From positions 2,272,501 to 2,336,500 of the forward strand of contig NZ_FMHZ01000002.1 of NCBI RefSeq assembly GCF_900090315.1: 64,000 nt of DNA, written 5' to 3'. Below, piece after piece: positions 17,066 to 24,749 of this stretch (position 1 is the stretch's first letter; every line of letters starts with the position of its first letter). The notes beneath the pieces are model-generated. The model saw only the letters and a program-made list of their open reading frames with translations, had not been told where the DNA came from and ran no database searches. The DNA comes from Micromonospora citrea (GTDB lineage: Bacteria; Actinomycetota; Actinomycetes; Mycobacteriales; Micromonosporaceae). The position numbers and the translations under genes are program-made.

Positions 17066-17302
17066 ACGATCCACGACGCGACCGCACCGCACGACGCCCA
17101 CCCGTACTTCCCGCAGCACCCGCTGACCCGGGTGCGGCTGCTGACGGACCAGCTCGCCCGGCAGGTCACGCTGCACCCCGGCTACGCCGCGCTGCCGCCG
17201 TTCCACCCGGCCCCGCCGCAGGGCGGGCAGCCGCCGCACCACCCGGCGCCGCCCCAGGGCGGACACCCACCGGTCGCGCGCGGGACGGCGTCGGTGCGCT
17301 GA
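17066..17302 (+). pseudogene. C-terminal gene remnant with PPQGG repeats
   Basis: From about 17066 the frame becomes strongly coding-like: HPYFPQHPLTRVRLLTDQLA, then a Pro-rich tail with two copies of PAPPQGG, ending in TGA at 17300. Upstream the same frame has poor codon bias and only a TTG at 16757, so the 5' part appears lost. It lies in a different frame from the acidic remnant upstream, showing at least two decay events in 16690-17300. An unrecognised short gene cannot be excluded. Confidence 0.4.
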
Positions 17303-17376
17303 CCACCCGGCGACCACCACGGCGGTGACCGGTCGGCGGCGGCGCGGGGTCTGCCGCCGCCGGCCACGGACGTGGC

Positions 17377-17410
17377 CGAGCGCCCGTCCCCTTCCTCGGG
17401 GGCGGGCGCT
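17377..17410. terminator. GC-rich hairpin upstream of the permease gene
   Basis: GAGCGCCCGTCCCC and its near-complement on the other side of a short TTCCTC loop form a stem of about 13 bp with one bulge. It ends transcription from the left or acts as an attenuator 119 bases before the permease start. Confidence 0.5.
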
Positions 17411-17528
17411 CGCCCGTTGCGGTGCGCACCCCCGCGCCGCTGTCCTCGTTGGAGATTTACCGGCATCGTTCGTGGGTACCGCACGGGCGCGCGGGCGACC
17501 GCCCGGCGGGATCGAAAGGGGGACGACG

Positions 17529-18950
17529 ATGACCTCCGCAGGAAGCGCTGCGGGCGGCGGCGGCACGGGGATCTTCCGCCGCAAGCCGGTCGAGGAGATC
17601 GCCGACGAGTCCGGTGAGGGGCTGGCCCGTTCCCTCGGGCTCTGGCAGCTCACCGCCATCGGCGTGGGCGGCATCATCGGCGCGGGCATCTTCGCCCTGG
17701 CCGGCGCGGTGGCGAGCGAGACCGCCGGCCCGGCCGTGCTGATCTCGTTCCTGATCGCCGGGCTCGCCAGCGCGGCGGCCGCCCTGTCGTACGCCGAGTT
17801 CGCCGGCATGATCCCGAAGGCCGGCTCGGCCTACACCTACGGGTACGCGGTGCTCGGCGAGGCGGTGGGCTGGTTCATCGGCTGGGACCTGCTGCTGGAG
17901 TACACGGCGATCGTGGCCGTGGTGGCGATCGGCATCTCCGGCTACTTCTCGTTCCTCGTCACCGAACTGGGGACGGAGCTGCCCGCCTGGATGCTGGGCG
18001 CCCCGGGCACCGGCGAGGGGCACGTGGTGGACCTCTTCGCGGTGGTCCTCTGCCTGTTCATCGCGTTCCTGCTGAATCTCGGCATCAGGTCCGCCGCCCG
18101 GTTCGAGACGTTCGTCGTCGGGTTGAAGGTCGCCGTGGTGCTGCTGGTCATCGTGGTCGGGTTCTTCCACGTGAGCACCGCAAACTACTCGCCGTTCTTC
18201 CCGTTCGGGGTGAGCGGGGCGTTCACCGGCGCGGCGACCGTCTTCTTCGCGGTGTTCGGCTACGACGCGATGAGCACCGCCGCCGAGGAGTCCAGGGACG
18301 CCCGCCGGCACATGCCCAAGGCGATCATCTACTCGCTGGCCGTCTCGATGGTCCTCTACGTGCTGGCGACCCTGGTGCTGACCGGCATGCAGAACTACCG
18401 GGACATCGACCCGGAGAGCGGCTTCTCGTCCGCGTTCGCCTCCGTCGGCCTCTCCGGGCTGGCCAGCGTCATCGCCGTCGGCGCGATCATCGGCATCCTG
18501 ACCGTGATGTTCACCTTCATGCTCGGCGTGACCCGGGTGTGGTTCTCGATGAGCCGGGACGGCCTGCTGCCGAGCTGGTTCGCCAAGCTGCACCCGGTAC
18601 GGCGGGTGCCGAGCCGGGTCACCTGGATCGTCGGCGTCGGCTCGGCCCTGATCGCCGGATTCCTGCCGATCCGCGAGGCCGCCGAGCTGACCAACATCGG
18701 CATCCTGCTCGCCTTCGTGGTGGTCTGCGTCGCGGTGATCGTGCTGCGGTACCGCCGCCCCGACGCGCCGCGCACGTTCCGGCTGCCCGGCATGCCGGTG
18801 GTGCCGGCGGTCGGCGCCCTCTTCTCCCTCTGGCTGATCACCTTCCTGGCCCCGGAGACGTGGCTGCGCTTCGCGGTCTGGTTCGTGCTCGGCGCGCTGA
18901 TCTACGCCGGCTACGGCTACCGCCGGTCGAAGCTGGCCCGCCGGGGCTGA
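17529..18950 (+). CDS. APC-family amino acid permease
   Basis: 473 residues with twelve to thirteen hydrophobic segments. The first segment carries the family's substrate/Na-site motif GVGGIIGAGIF (residues 47-57), and the loop after the second segment has the conserved AEFAGMIPKAGSAYTY. Both match cationic amino acid transporters of the APC superfamily (YfnA/CAT type). It should import an amino acid by proton symport or exchange. ATG at 17529 follows AAAGGGGG. It is monocistronic, with a hairpin upstream and a convergent serine hydrolase downstream across another hairpin. Confidence 0.92.
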   Translation: MTSAGSAAGGGGTGIFRRKPVEEIADESGEGLARSLGLWQLTAIGVGGIIGAGIFALAGAVASETAGPAVLISFLIAGLASAAAALSYAEFAGMIPKAGSAYTYGYAVLGEAVGWFIGWDLLLEYTAIVAVVAIGISGYFSFLVTELGTELPAWMLGAPGTGEGHVVDLFAVVLCLFIAFLLNLGIRSAARFETFVVGLKVAVVLLVIVVGFFHVSTANYSPFFPFGVSGAFTGAATVFFAVFGYDAMSTAAEESRDARRHMPKAIIYSLAVSMVLYVLATLVLTGMQNYRDIDPESGFSSAFASVGLSGLASVIAVGAIIGILTVMFTFMLGVTRVWFSMSRDGLLPSWFAKLHPVRRVPSRVTWIVGVGSALIAGFLPIREAAELTNIGILLAFVVVCVAVIVLRYRRPDAPRTFRLPGMPVVPAVGALFSLWLITFLAPETWLRFAVWFVLGALIYAGYGYRRSKLARRG

Positions 18951-19017
18951 GGCCGGGTCACTGAGGCCGGGTCACCGAGGCCGGCGGGCCCACGCCGGAG
19001 CCGACGTCCAGAACCGT

Positions 19018-19057
19018 CGCGCCCTCGGGGATCCGCTCGCGATCCGTCGAGGGCGCG
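19018..19057. terminator. bidirectional hairpin between convergent genes
   Basis: CGCGCCCTCG and its exact complement CGAGGGCGCG are separated by about 20 bases and lie between the convergent permease and serine hydrolase genes. The large loop makes it moderate rather than strong. Confidence 0.5.
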
Positions 19058-19063
19058 GGTGGG

Positions 19064-20536
19064 TCAGTTGGCCGCGATGAGCAGGCCGGCCAGGAGCGCG
19101 ACGCCCGTCGAGACCGCCGTCGAGGCCAGCCGCCGCCAGCGTGGCGCGCCGGCGAGCGGCGGCAGGCCCCGCCAGCGGTACGCGGCCAGCGCGATCCCGG
19201 CGGCCGACAGGCCGACGCCGAGGGGCCAGATCCAGGCGGGGACCACCGACCAGTTGCCGAGCCGGTGGCCGAGGCCGAGGTAGAGCGCGGCCCAGGCTAC
19301 GGCGGGCGCCAGGGTGAGCCGGTCCGGTGCCCGGCGGGCGGCGGCGAGCAGGCTCCACCCGCCGACGAAGGTGAAGAACACCGCGAGTCCGGCGTTGATC
19401 CAGACCGGCAGCGGCGGCCCGCCGGCGTCGGCCTCCTCCGCCGGTACGCCGAGCAGCCGCCGCCCGATCGGCTCGACGCCCTTGTCGGTGTTGCCGAGCA
19501 CCACCACGCCGCGACCGGTGGCCCGCTCGAAGCCCACGTACGCGTGGAAGCCGCCGGTGGCGCCGTTGTGCCAGACGATCTCCCGGTCGCCGTGACGGGT
19601 GGTGAACCAGCCGTAGCCGATCCGGTTGCGCTCGTCCTCGGTGAAGCGCGGGGTGGCGGCGTCGGCGCCGGGGGCGGTGCCGGCGAGGGTCGCGCCGACG
19701 AGCCGGGCCAGGTCCTCGGCGGTCGACCAGGGGCCGATGCCGGCCGGCGCGTACCCGGCGCCGACCCAGGCGTCGGCCGCGCGCCCGCCGGCCGTCGAGC
19801 CCTCGGCGTGCCCGGGCGGCAGGACGTCGGCGTCGGTGGCCACCACCGTCGCCGTCATGCCGAGCGGTCGCAGCAGCTCGCGGTCGAGCAGCTCCGCGTA
19901 CGACGTGCCGGCCCGGGCGGCGAGCGCCTGGCCGAGCAGCGCCATGCCGAGGTTGGAGTAGCGGACCCGCCCCCGGTCGTCGCCGGGCTTCTCCTCGCCG
20001 GCGGCCTCGACGAGCCACCCGGCGTCCTGCCCTGCGTAGGGGTTGCCGCCGGTGACGTTGGCCCACCAGGTGCGGGTCATGTCGGCGGCCGACGTGACGG
20101 CCAGCCGGGGCAGGCCCGAGCGGTGGCTGGCCAGCTCGGCCAGGGTGACCTCGCGGGCGGGGCCGGTCAGCCCGGGCAGCGCGGCGCCGACCGGCTCGTC
20201 GGGGCGGGCGTGCCCGGCGGCCACCTGCCGGGCCAGGAGCATCCCGGTCATCACCTTGGTGACCGACCCGATCTCGAACGGGGTGCCCGGCTCGACGGGT
20301 CGGCCGTCGGAGTCGCGGTCGCCCAGGCCGGCGGCCCGGACGCGGCCGTCCTCCACCACGGCGACGGCGAGGCCGCGGTGGCCCTCCGGATCGGGCACCG
20401 CCGTGCGGACGGCGGCGGCCAGCGCGGCGTCGCCGGTGCTCTGCCCCGTGAGCCGGGGTGGGCGCGGCATGAGCCCGACGGCCGCGACCGCGCCGACGAG
20501 CGCGGCGACCAGTGTGAGGGCAACCGGCTTGCGCAT
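19064..20536 (-). CDS. exported serine hydrolase with C-terminal membrane domain
   Basis: 490 residues. An N-terminal signal anchor (residues 5-22) is followed by a beta-lactamase/DD-peptidase-fold domain with SVTK (91-94), YSN (193-195) and HNG in the KTG position. The last 120 residues hold about four membrane segments. The catalytic domain should sit outside the membrane, anchored at its C-terminus, as in FmtA/PbpX-like wall-modifying hydrolases. ATG at 20536 has AAGGAG four bases upstream. An ArsR-like regulator lies 65 bases upstream on the same strand and is likely co-transcribed with it. Confidence 0.9.
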   Translation of the reverse strand: MRKPVALTLVAALVGAVAAVGLMPRPPRLTGQSTGDAALAAAVRTAVPDPEGHRGLAVAVVEDGRVRAAGLGDRDSDGRPVEPGTPFEIGSVTKVMTGMLLARQVAAGHARPDEPVGAALPGLTGPAREVTLAELASHRSGLPRLAVTSAADMTRTWWANVTGGNPYAGQDAGWLVEAAGEEKPGDDRGRVRYSNLGMALLGQALAARAGTSYAELLDRELLRPLGMTATVVATDADVLPPGHAEGSTAGGRAADAWVGAGYAPAGIGPWSTAEDLARLVGATLAGTAPGADAATPRFTEDERNRIGYGWFTTRHGDREIVWHNGATGGFHAYVGFERATGRGVVVLGNTDKGVEPIGRRLLGVPAEEADAGGPPLPVWINAGLAVFFTFVGGWSLLAAARRAPDRLTLAPAVAWAALYLGLGHRLGNWSVVPAWIWPLGVGLSAAGIALAAYRWRGLPPLAGAPRWRRLASTAVSTGVALLAGLLIAAN

Positions 20537-20601
20537 GGTGCTCCTTCCGTTCTGCCGGGAGCGGGCCGGACGACCGCTACCGGCACCGCGGGGTCGGCGG
20601 G

Positions 20602-21114
20602 TCAGCGGCGGGCGGCGGTGAGGATCGCCAGCAGCGGCACGACCCGTTCGGCGGGGACGGCGTAGCGGCCCCGGCCGGCGCTGCGCAGCCAGCCCGCGGC
20701 GGCGAGCTGGCGCAGGTGGTGGTGCAACTGGCCGGTGGTGCCCAGGCCCTCGGTGCCGGCCAGCTCGCCGGTGCCGTGCCGGCCGGTCAGGATCTCGCGG
20801 AGCAGGCGCAGCCGCACCGGGTGGGCCAGGGCGGTCAGCACGCCGGCCAGCTCCGTCCAGTCCCCGGCGAGCACGTCGTCGACGGTGCGGCCGTACTGCC
20901 AGTCGTAGTGCTGGTCGTCGAGGTGGACGGTGCCGGTGTAGAGCACCGCGCCGGAGCCGTCGGCGGGCAGCCGCCGCTTCAGCCCGTCGAGCGCCCAGAA
21001 GACGGCGGCGGCCTCGGCCGGCGCGTCGGCCGGGGGCGGCTCCGCCGCGAACCGCTCGACCAGCGCGGCCACCTGCGCCTCCAGGACGCTGAGCCGATCT
21101 TCGATCTCCGCCAT
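20602..21114 (-). CDS. ArsR-like winged-helix regulator with N-terminal coiled coil
   Basis: 170 residues. Residues 3-25 form a short coiled coil (IEDRLSVLEAQVAALVERF). The C-terminal half is a winged helix of the ArsR/helix-turn-helix type: LTALAHPVRLRLLREIL, then a GTTGQLHHHLRQLAAAGWL recognition region and a wing RGRYAVP. No metal-binding cysteines are present, so the signal is not a classic thiophilic metal. The ATG at 21114 has no Shine-Dalgarno site; a promoter with -10 ending six bases before it implies a leaderless mRNA. It probably regulates itself and the serine hydrolase downstream. Confidence 0.87.
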   Translation of the reverse strand: MAEIEDRLSVLEAQVAALVERFAAEPPPADAPAEAAAVFWALDGLKRRLPADGSGAVLYTGTVHLDDQHYDWQYGRTVDDVLAGDWTELAGVLTALAHPVRLRLLREILTGRHGTGELAGTEGLGTTGQLHHHLRQLAAAGWLRSAGRGRYAVPAERVVPLLAILTAARR

Positions 21115-21149
21115 ACGTCGATAGTACGAAGTTACGTAGTTACGTGCAA
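21115..21149 (-). promoter_or_regulatory. leaderless promoter with operator-like repeat
   Basis: Read on the minus strand, TTGCAC and TACTAT are separated by exactly 17 bases, and the -10 ends six bases before the ATG at 21114. The spacer holds the repeated GTAACTACGTAACT element, part of which (ACGTAACTACGT) is nearly palindromic, so a repressor binding there would block RNA polymerase directly. Confidence 0.6.
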
Positions 21150-21223
21150 CGCTGGCGGCCCGGAGCGGTGCCACGGGAGATCCACCCGCCCGCTACCGTT
21201 CCTCGTCTGGGGAGGTGCCGCCG

Positions 21224-22156
21224 GTGTACGTGGTGTCCGTGATCAACTACAAGGGCGGGGTCGGCAAGACCACCGTCACCGCCAACCTGGGGGCCGAACT
21301 GGCCAACCGGGGCATGCGGGTGCTGCTCGTCGACCTCGATCCGCAGGCCAGCCTGACGTTCGGCTTCTACGACCCCGACGACTGGCGGGAGCGGCTGCGC
21401 GACGGCCGGACGGTGAAGCGCTGGTACGACGGGCTGCGCGGGGACACCCCGGCGGTCTCCCTGGGCGAGCTGATCGTCTCCCCCGGCCCGGCGAACGCGC
21501 GGCTCAGCGGCGCGGGCCGGCTCGACCTGGTCGCCTCCCACCTCCAGCTCGTCGACATCGACCTGACGCTGGCGCGCGGCGTGGCCGACGGCGACGAGTA
21601 CGACGCCGAACTGTTCCGGGTGCGCGGCTCCCTGGCCGAAGGGCTGCACGACGACGCGCTGGGCGGCTACGACATGGTGCTCATCGACTGCCCGCCGAAC
21701 TTCAACGTGGTCACCCAGTCGGCGATCATCGCCAGCGACCACCTGCTCATCCCGGCGAAGGCCGACTACCTGTCCACGCTGGGCATCGACTACCTGCACG
21801 GCAACGTCCGGGAGCTGGTCGACCGGTACAACGCCGACGCCCGCCGGTTCGCCACCACCCGCCGCCACCACAAGGTGGCCCCCGGCGTCGCCGGCGTGGT
21901 CTTCACGATGATCCAGCTCATGGCGCAGCGGCCGATCGCGGCGCACCAGGGCTACATGGACCAGGTCCGCGCGCTCGGCCTGCCGGTCTTCCCGACCGCC
22001 CTGCGGGAGAACGTCACGACGTTCGCCACGAACACCCCGCGCGGCGTCCCGGTGGTGCTCCGCGACCGGCTCACCCCGCCGGCGGTCCGCGACGAACTGC
22101 GCCAGCTCGCGACCGAGTTCCTCGAACACCTTCAGCCCGAGCGGGTCGTGGCGTGA
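21224..22156 (+). CDS. ParA-family ATPase
   Basis: 310 residues. The deviant Walker A motif KGGVGKTT (10-17), the switch DLDPQASLT and the DCPPN motif (YDMVLIDCPPNFN) place it in the ParA/Soj/MinD group. Residues 40-140 form a longer insertion than in chromosomal ParA. ATG is absent; GTG at 21224 sits eight bases after GGGGAGG, better than the GTG at 21215 inside that site. Its stop overlaps the start of a small protein by four bases. No ParB or parS-like palindrome is seen, so it may position a protein complex rather than DNA. Confidence 0.88.
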   Translation: MYVVSVINYKGGVGKTTVTANLGAELANRGMRVLLVDLDPQASLTFGFYDPDDWRERLRDGRTVKRWYDGLRGDTPAVSLGELIVSPGPANARLSGAGRLDLVASHLQLVDIDLTLARGVADGDEYDAELFRVRGSLAEGLHDDALGGYDMVLIDCPPNFNVVTQSAIIASDHLLIPAKADYLSTLGIDYLHGNVRELVDRYNADARRFATTRRHHKVAPGVAGVVFTMIQLMAQRPIAAHQGYMDQVRALGLPVFPTALRENVTTFATNTPRGVPVVLRDRLTPPAVRDELRQLATEFLEHLQPERVVA

Positions 22157-22737
22157 CCGGCCCGCGCCGCGACGTCGCCGGCCTGGTCGCCGCGCTGCTG
22201 CGGGACCTGCCCGCCGCCGACCTCGCCGCCCTGGTCGAGGGGCGGGCCCGGCTCGCCGTGGTGCCGCTCGACGCCGCCGCCCCCGGCCCACTGGCCGGCC
22301 ATCCGCTCGACGCCACCCCGTCCGGCCCACTGGCCGGCCATCCGCTCGACGCCCGCCCGGCCCGGACCGACGCCCACCCGCCCCGGACAGGTCCGCCCGG
22401 CACCCGCCGGTCACCGTCCGCCCGGCCGGCCGCCGCGCCAGCCCCAGCGGCCGGCCCACGCGCCGTCGATCCGGCCGGAAACGAGGTCGCCACGGCGGCC
22501 GGGCGGGCCGCGTCGACGGCGGACCCGGCCCGCGCCCGGGCCGCGCTGGCGGCCATGTCGCGGCGCGACGACGGTACGGCGTACCTCACCGGCTGGACCG
22601 CCCGGGACCTGCGGGCGCTGGCGGCGAGCCTGGGGCTGCGCGGCGTCACCGGGCTACGCAAGGCGGAGCTGGTCGACCGGATCGTCGACCGCACCATCGG
22701 CTACCGCCTCGCCTCCACCGCCATCCGCCGGCTCTGA
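22153..22737 (+). CDS. ParA-linked protein with C-terminal SAP/Rho-N-like helix pair
   Basis: 194 residues. The N-terminal 35 residues are helical (VAGLVAALLRDLPAADLAAL), followed by about 90 disordered Pro/Ala/Gly residues. These include a segment PLAGHPLDA that is present twice because a 31-base DNA stretch is duplicated. The last 45 residues (DLRALAASLGLRGVTGLRKA then ELVDRIV) match the SAP/Rho-N helix-extension-helix pattern used to bind nucleic acid. GTG at 22153 overlaps the ParA stop, so the two are coupled; it may be the DNA- or cargo-binding partner of the ATPase. Confidence 0.72.
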   Translation: MTGPRRDVAGLVAALLRDLPAADLAALVEGRARLAVVPLDAAAPGPLAGHPLDATPSGPLAGHPLDARPARTDAHPPRTGPPGTRRSPSARPAAAPAPAAGPRAVDPAGNEVATAAGRAASTADPARARAALAAMSRRDDGTAYLTGWTARDLRALAASLGLRGVTGLRKAELVDRIVDRTIGYRLASTAIRRL

Positions 22738-22854
22738 GCAAGCATGAGGCGGGTCTGCGCAGTCACGCCCGACGTCATCACGCGACCCGAACGGGCACCC
22801 AAGCCGAGCAGCGCCCCTCGTCAGGTCGGAAAGGCTCACTGAAGACCGGCCCGG

Positions 22855-22887
22855 GCCGGGCCCGCCACCGCGGGTGGCCGGCCCGGC
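22855..22887. terminator. GC-rich hairpin between convergent transcripts
   Basis: A 15-bp imperfect stem (GCCGGGCCCGCCACC with two mismatches to its partner) and three-base loop lies between the ParA operon and the convergent anti-sigma-like gene. Confidence 0.6.
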
Positions 22888-22921
22888 GGACGCGCCAGGG
22901 GTTGGGCACGCGCCGACGGAA

Positions 22922-23160
22922 TCAGCGCGGGCTCGGGCTCGCCTTGCCAGGCGCGCTCAGAGTCGGGCTCACCTTGCCAGGCCCGCTCGGAGTCGGGCTC
23001 ACCTTGCCAGGCACGCTCGGAGTCGGGCTCACCACGACAGGCACGCTCGGAGTCGGGCTCACCTTGCCAGGCCCGCTCGGAGTCGGGCTCACCTCGTCGG
23101 GCACGCTCGGAGTCGGGCTCACCTCGTCGGGCACGCTCGGAGTCGGGCTCGCCTCGTCGG
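22922..23160. repeat. 30-bp in-frame tandem repeats
   Basis: Eight 30-base units, each encoding ten residues, make up the 3' half of the module 1 membrane-protein gene. Copies differ mainly at a two-codon variable slot (GK, DE or VV). Unit length preserves the frame, so copy number can change without frameshift. Confidence 0.92.
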
Positions 23161-23416
23161 GACTGCTCGTGCTGGCCGTCGCGGCGGGGTTTGCCGGCCG
23201 GGCCGGCCGGCCGTCGCCGTTGCCGGTGTCGGCAAACGCCAACGGCGTGGCGATCACGAGTGCGGCCAGCACTCCGGCCGCACTCGCCGCGACGGTGGTC
23301 CGGCGGCGGTTACGCGCCCGCCGTTCCGCCCTGCTCAGTTGATCCCGCATGGTTGGAGCCTCCTCGGCCATCTCGGAGAGGGCGGAGCGGAGTAGATGTT
23401 CGAACGGCTCGGTCAT
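22922..23416 (-). CDS. membrane protein partner of SigE-type factor, with SPTPS repeats (module 1)
   Basis: 164 residues. The cytoplasmic N-terminus (MTEPFEHLLRSALSEMAEE) and one membrane segment (about 43-62) are followed by an external tail of about eight ten-residue repeats close to VSPTPSVPGK. The layout is that of an anti-sigma-like or signal-relay protein with an extended, possibly glycosylated stalk. ATG at 23416 overlaps the stop of the sigma gene (ATGA), so the pair is translationally coupled. There is no zinc-binding HxxxCxxC motif, so it is not a ZAS-type anti-sigma factor. Confidence 0.78.
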   Translation of the reverse strand: MTEPFEHLLRSALSEMAEEAPTMRDQLSRAERRARNRRRTTVAASAAGVLAALVIATPLAFADTGNGDGRPARPANPAATASTSSPDEASPTPSVPDEVSPTPSVPDEVSPTPSGPGKVSPTPSVPVVVSPTPSVPGKVSPTPSGPGKVSPTLSAPGKASPSPR

Positions 23417-23916
23417 CGCTGCAGCTCCAGTTCGGCGTTCGGCAGGAGTTGGCGCAGCCGGCTGACGGCGCGATGGGTCCGGCTGCGAACCGTCCCCACC
23501 GAACAGTCCAGCAACTCGGCGACCTCGGCCTCCGGCAGGTCCTCGTAGTAGCGGAGGACCACCACGGCTCGCTGCGCCGGCGGCAGCTGGCACAGGGCGG
23601 CCCGTAGCGCCAACCGGAGATCCGTTCCCGCACTCGGATCGGTCACCACGGAATCGCCCGCACCGATCGACATGTTCCGGCGGCGACGCAACCGCCGCCA
23701 CCAGCTGACCTGCTCTCGGTACATGACCACCCGCAGGTACCCCTCCGGGTCGGAGTGGCGGATGCTCCGCCACTTCGGAATCATCTTCGCCAGCGCCGAC
23801 TGGAACAGGTCCTCGGCACTGCTCCGATCACCGGTGAGCAGGTAGGCGACCCGCATCAGCGCCGGCGCGCGGCTGGCCACGAACTCGGCCAGCACCGCCC
23901 GTTCGTCGTCGTCCAC
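23413..23916 (-). CDS. SigE-family ECF sigma factor (module 1)
   Basis: 167 residues. Region 2 (FVASRAPALMRVAYLLTGDR then AEDLFQSALAKMI) and region 4 (LPPAQRAVVVLRYYEDL, then SVGTVRSRTHRAVSRLR) are complete, typical of the actinobacterial SigE-like group of short sigma factors. GTG at 23916 has GAGGGTGG before it; the GTG at 23943 has none. Its stop overlaps the coupled membrane protein. A promoter-like element shared with the other two SigE genes lies about 35 bases upstream, suggesting autoregulation. Confidence 0.9.
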   Translation of the reverse strand: MDDDERAVLAEFVASRAPALMRVAYLLTGDRSSAEDLFQSALAKMIPKWRSIRHSDPEGYLRVVMYREQVSWWRRLRRRRNMSIGAGDSVVTDPSAGTDLRLALRAALCQLPPAQRAVVVLRYYEDLPEAEVAELLDCSVGTVRSRTHRAVSRLRQLLPNAELELQR

Positions 23917-23950
23917 CCCACCACCCTCGTTCCTCGCTCTCACCCGTCAC

Positions 23951-23973
23951 AGACGCCTGACGGCCGCACGGCT
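23951..23973 (-). promoter_or_regulatory. candidate SigE-type promoter, module 1
   Basis: On the minus strand AGCC-N2-GCGGCC is followed after seven bases by GTC. The same layout (A(A/G)CC, N2, GCGGCC, then GTC) precedes the other two SigE genes at a similar distance. The next bases also hold CCGTCA-N8-TGACGG. Confidence 0.4.
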
Positions 23974-24068
23974 ATCCCGGGCCGGACGGATTTCCTGCGG
24001 GTCGACCCCGCCCGGTCCGCACCTGAAGGACTAGGCTGTCCGGCGCCGACGGGCCGAGGAGGACGCGC

Positions 24069-24608
24069 ATGGGCAGGTGGGTGGCGCTGCTGCGCGGGGT
24101 CAACGTCGGCGGCGCGAAGGTCGCGATGGCGGACCTGCGCCGGCTCGTCGCCGGCCTCGGGCACGACGACGTGAAGACCTACCTGCAGAGCGGGAACGTG
24201 GTCTTCGGCAGCACGGCGCGCGACGCCGAGGCGTTGGCACGGGGCATCGAGCGGGCGATCGCCGACGAGCTGGGGTTGACCGTGCCGGTGCTGGTGCGCG
24301 GCGGCCGGGAGCTGGCGGCGGTGGCCGGCGGCAACCCGTACGCCGACCGGGAGGACGACCCGACGCGGCTGCTGGTGGCCTTCCTCGCGACCGCGCCCGA
24401 GCGGTCCGCCGCGGCCGCGCTGACCGTGCCCGACGGCGAGAACGTCGCGTTCACGGTCACCGGCCGGGAGATCTACCTGCACTATCCCGACGGCGGCTAC
24501 GGCCGGTCGAAGTTCACCAACAACTACCTGGAGAAGAAGCTCGGCGTGGTGGCGACAACCCGCAACTGGCGCTCGGTGCGCGCCCTCGCGGAGCTGGCGG
24601 CACCCTGA
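24069..24608 (+). CDS. DUF1697 family protein
   Basis: 179 residues. It opens WVALLRGVNVGGAKVAMADL and contains TYLQSGNVVF, the two hallmark motifs of DUF1697, and ends with KFTNNYLEKKLGVVATTRNW. The family is widespread, soluble and uncharacterised. ATG at 24069 follows GGAGGA with five bases of spacing. It stands alone and is followed by a 10-bp hairpin. Confidence 0.93.
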   Translation: MGRWVALLRGVNVGGAKVAMADLRRLVAGLGHDDVKTYLQSGNVVFGSTARDAEALARGIERAIADELGLTVPVLVRGGRELAAVAGGNPYADREDDPTRLLVAFLATAPERSAAAALTVPDGENVAFTVTGREIYLHYPDGGYGRSKFTNNYLEKKLGVVATTRNWRSVRALAELAAP

Positions 24609-24616
24609 GCCGGCGC

Positions 24617-24642
24617 GGCCGCCGCCCGGCCCGGCGGCGGCC
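24617..24642 (+). terminator. perfect hairpin after DUF1697 gene
   Basis: GGCCGCCGCC and its exact complement with a six-base loop lie nine bases after the stop codon. The following 100 bases carry two copies of GGCGGCCGACGAGTCGCGG. Confidence 0.65.
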
Positions 24643-24749
24643 GACGAGTCGCGGGCGGCGGCGGCCGACGAGTCGCGGATGGCGACGCCGCCGACGCCCG
24701 TCGGCGCGCGGTCGCGACGCCCGCGCCGGGCCGCGACCGCGCCGGCCGG

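Noticed and set aside
22922-23160. CRISPR-like array
   Set aside because: The repeats are contiguous 30-base units inside a coding frame with no spacers.
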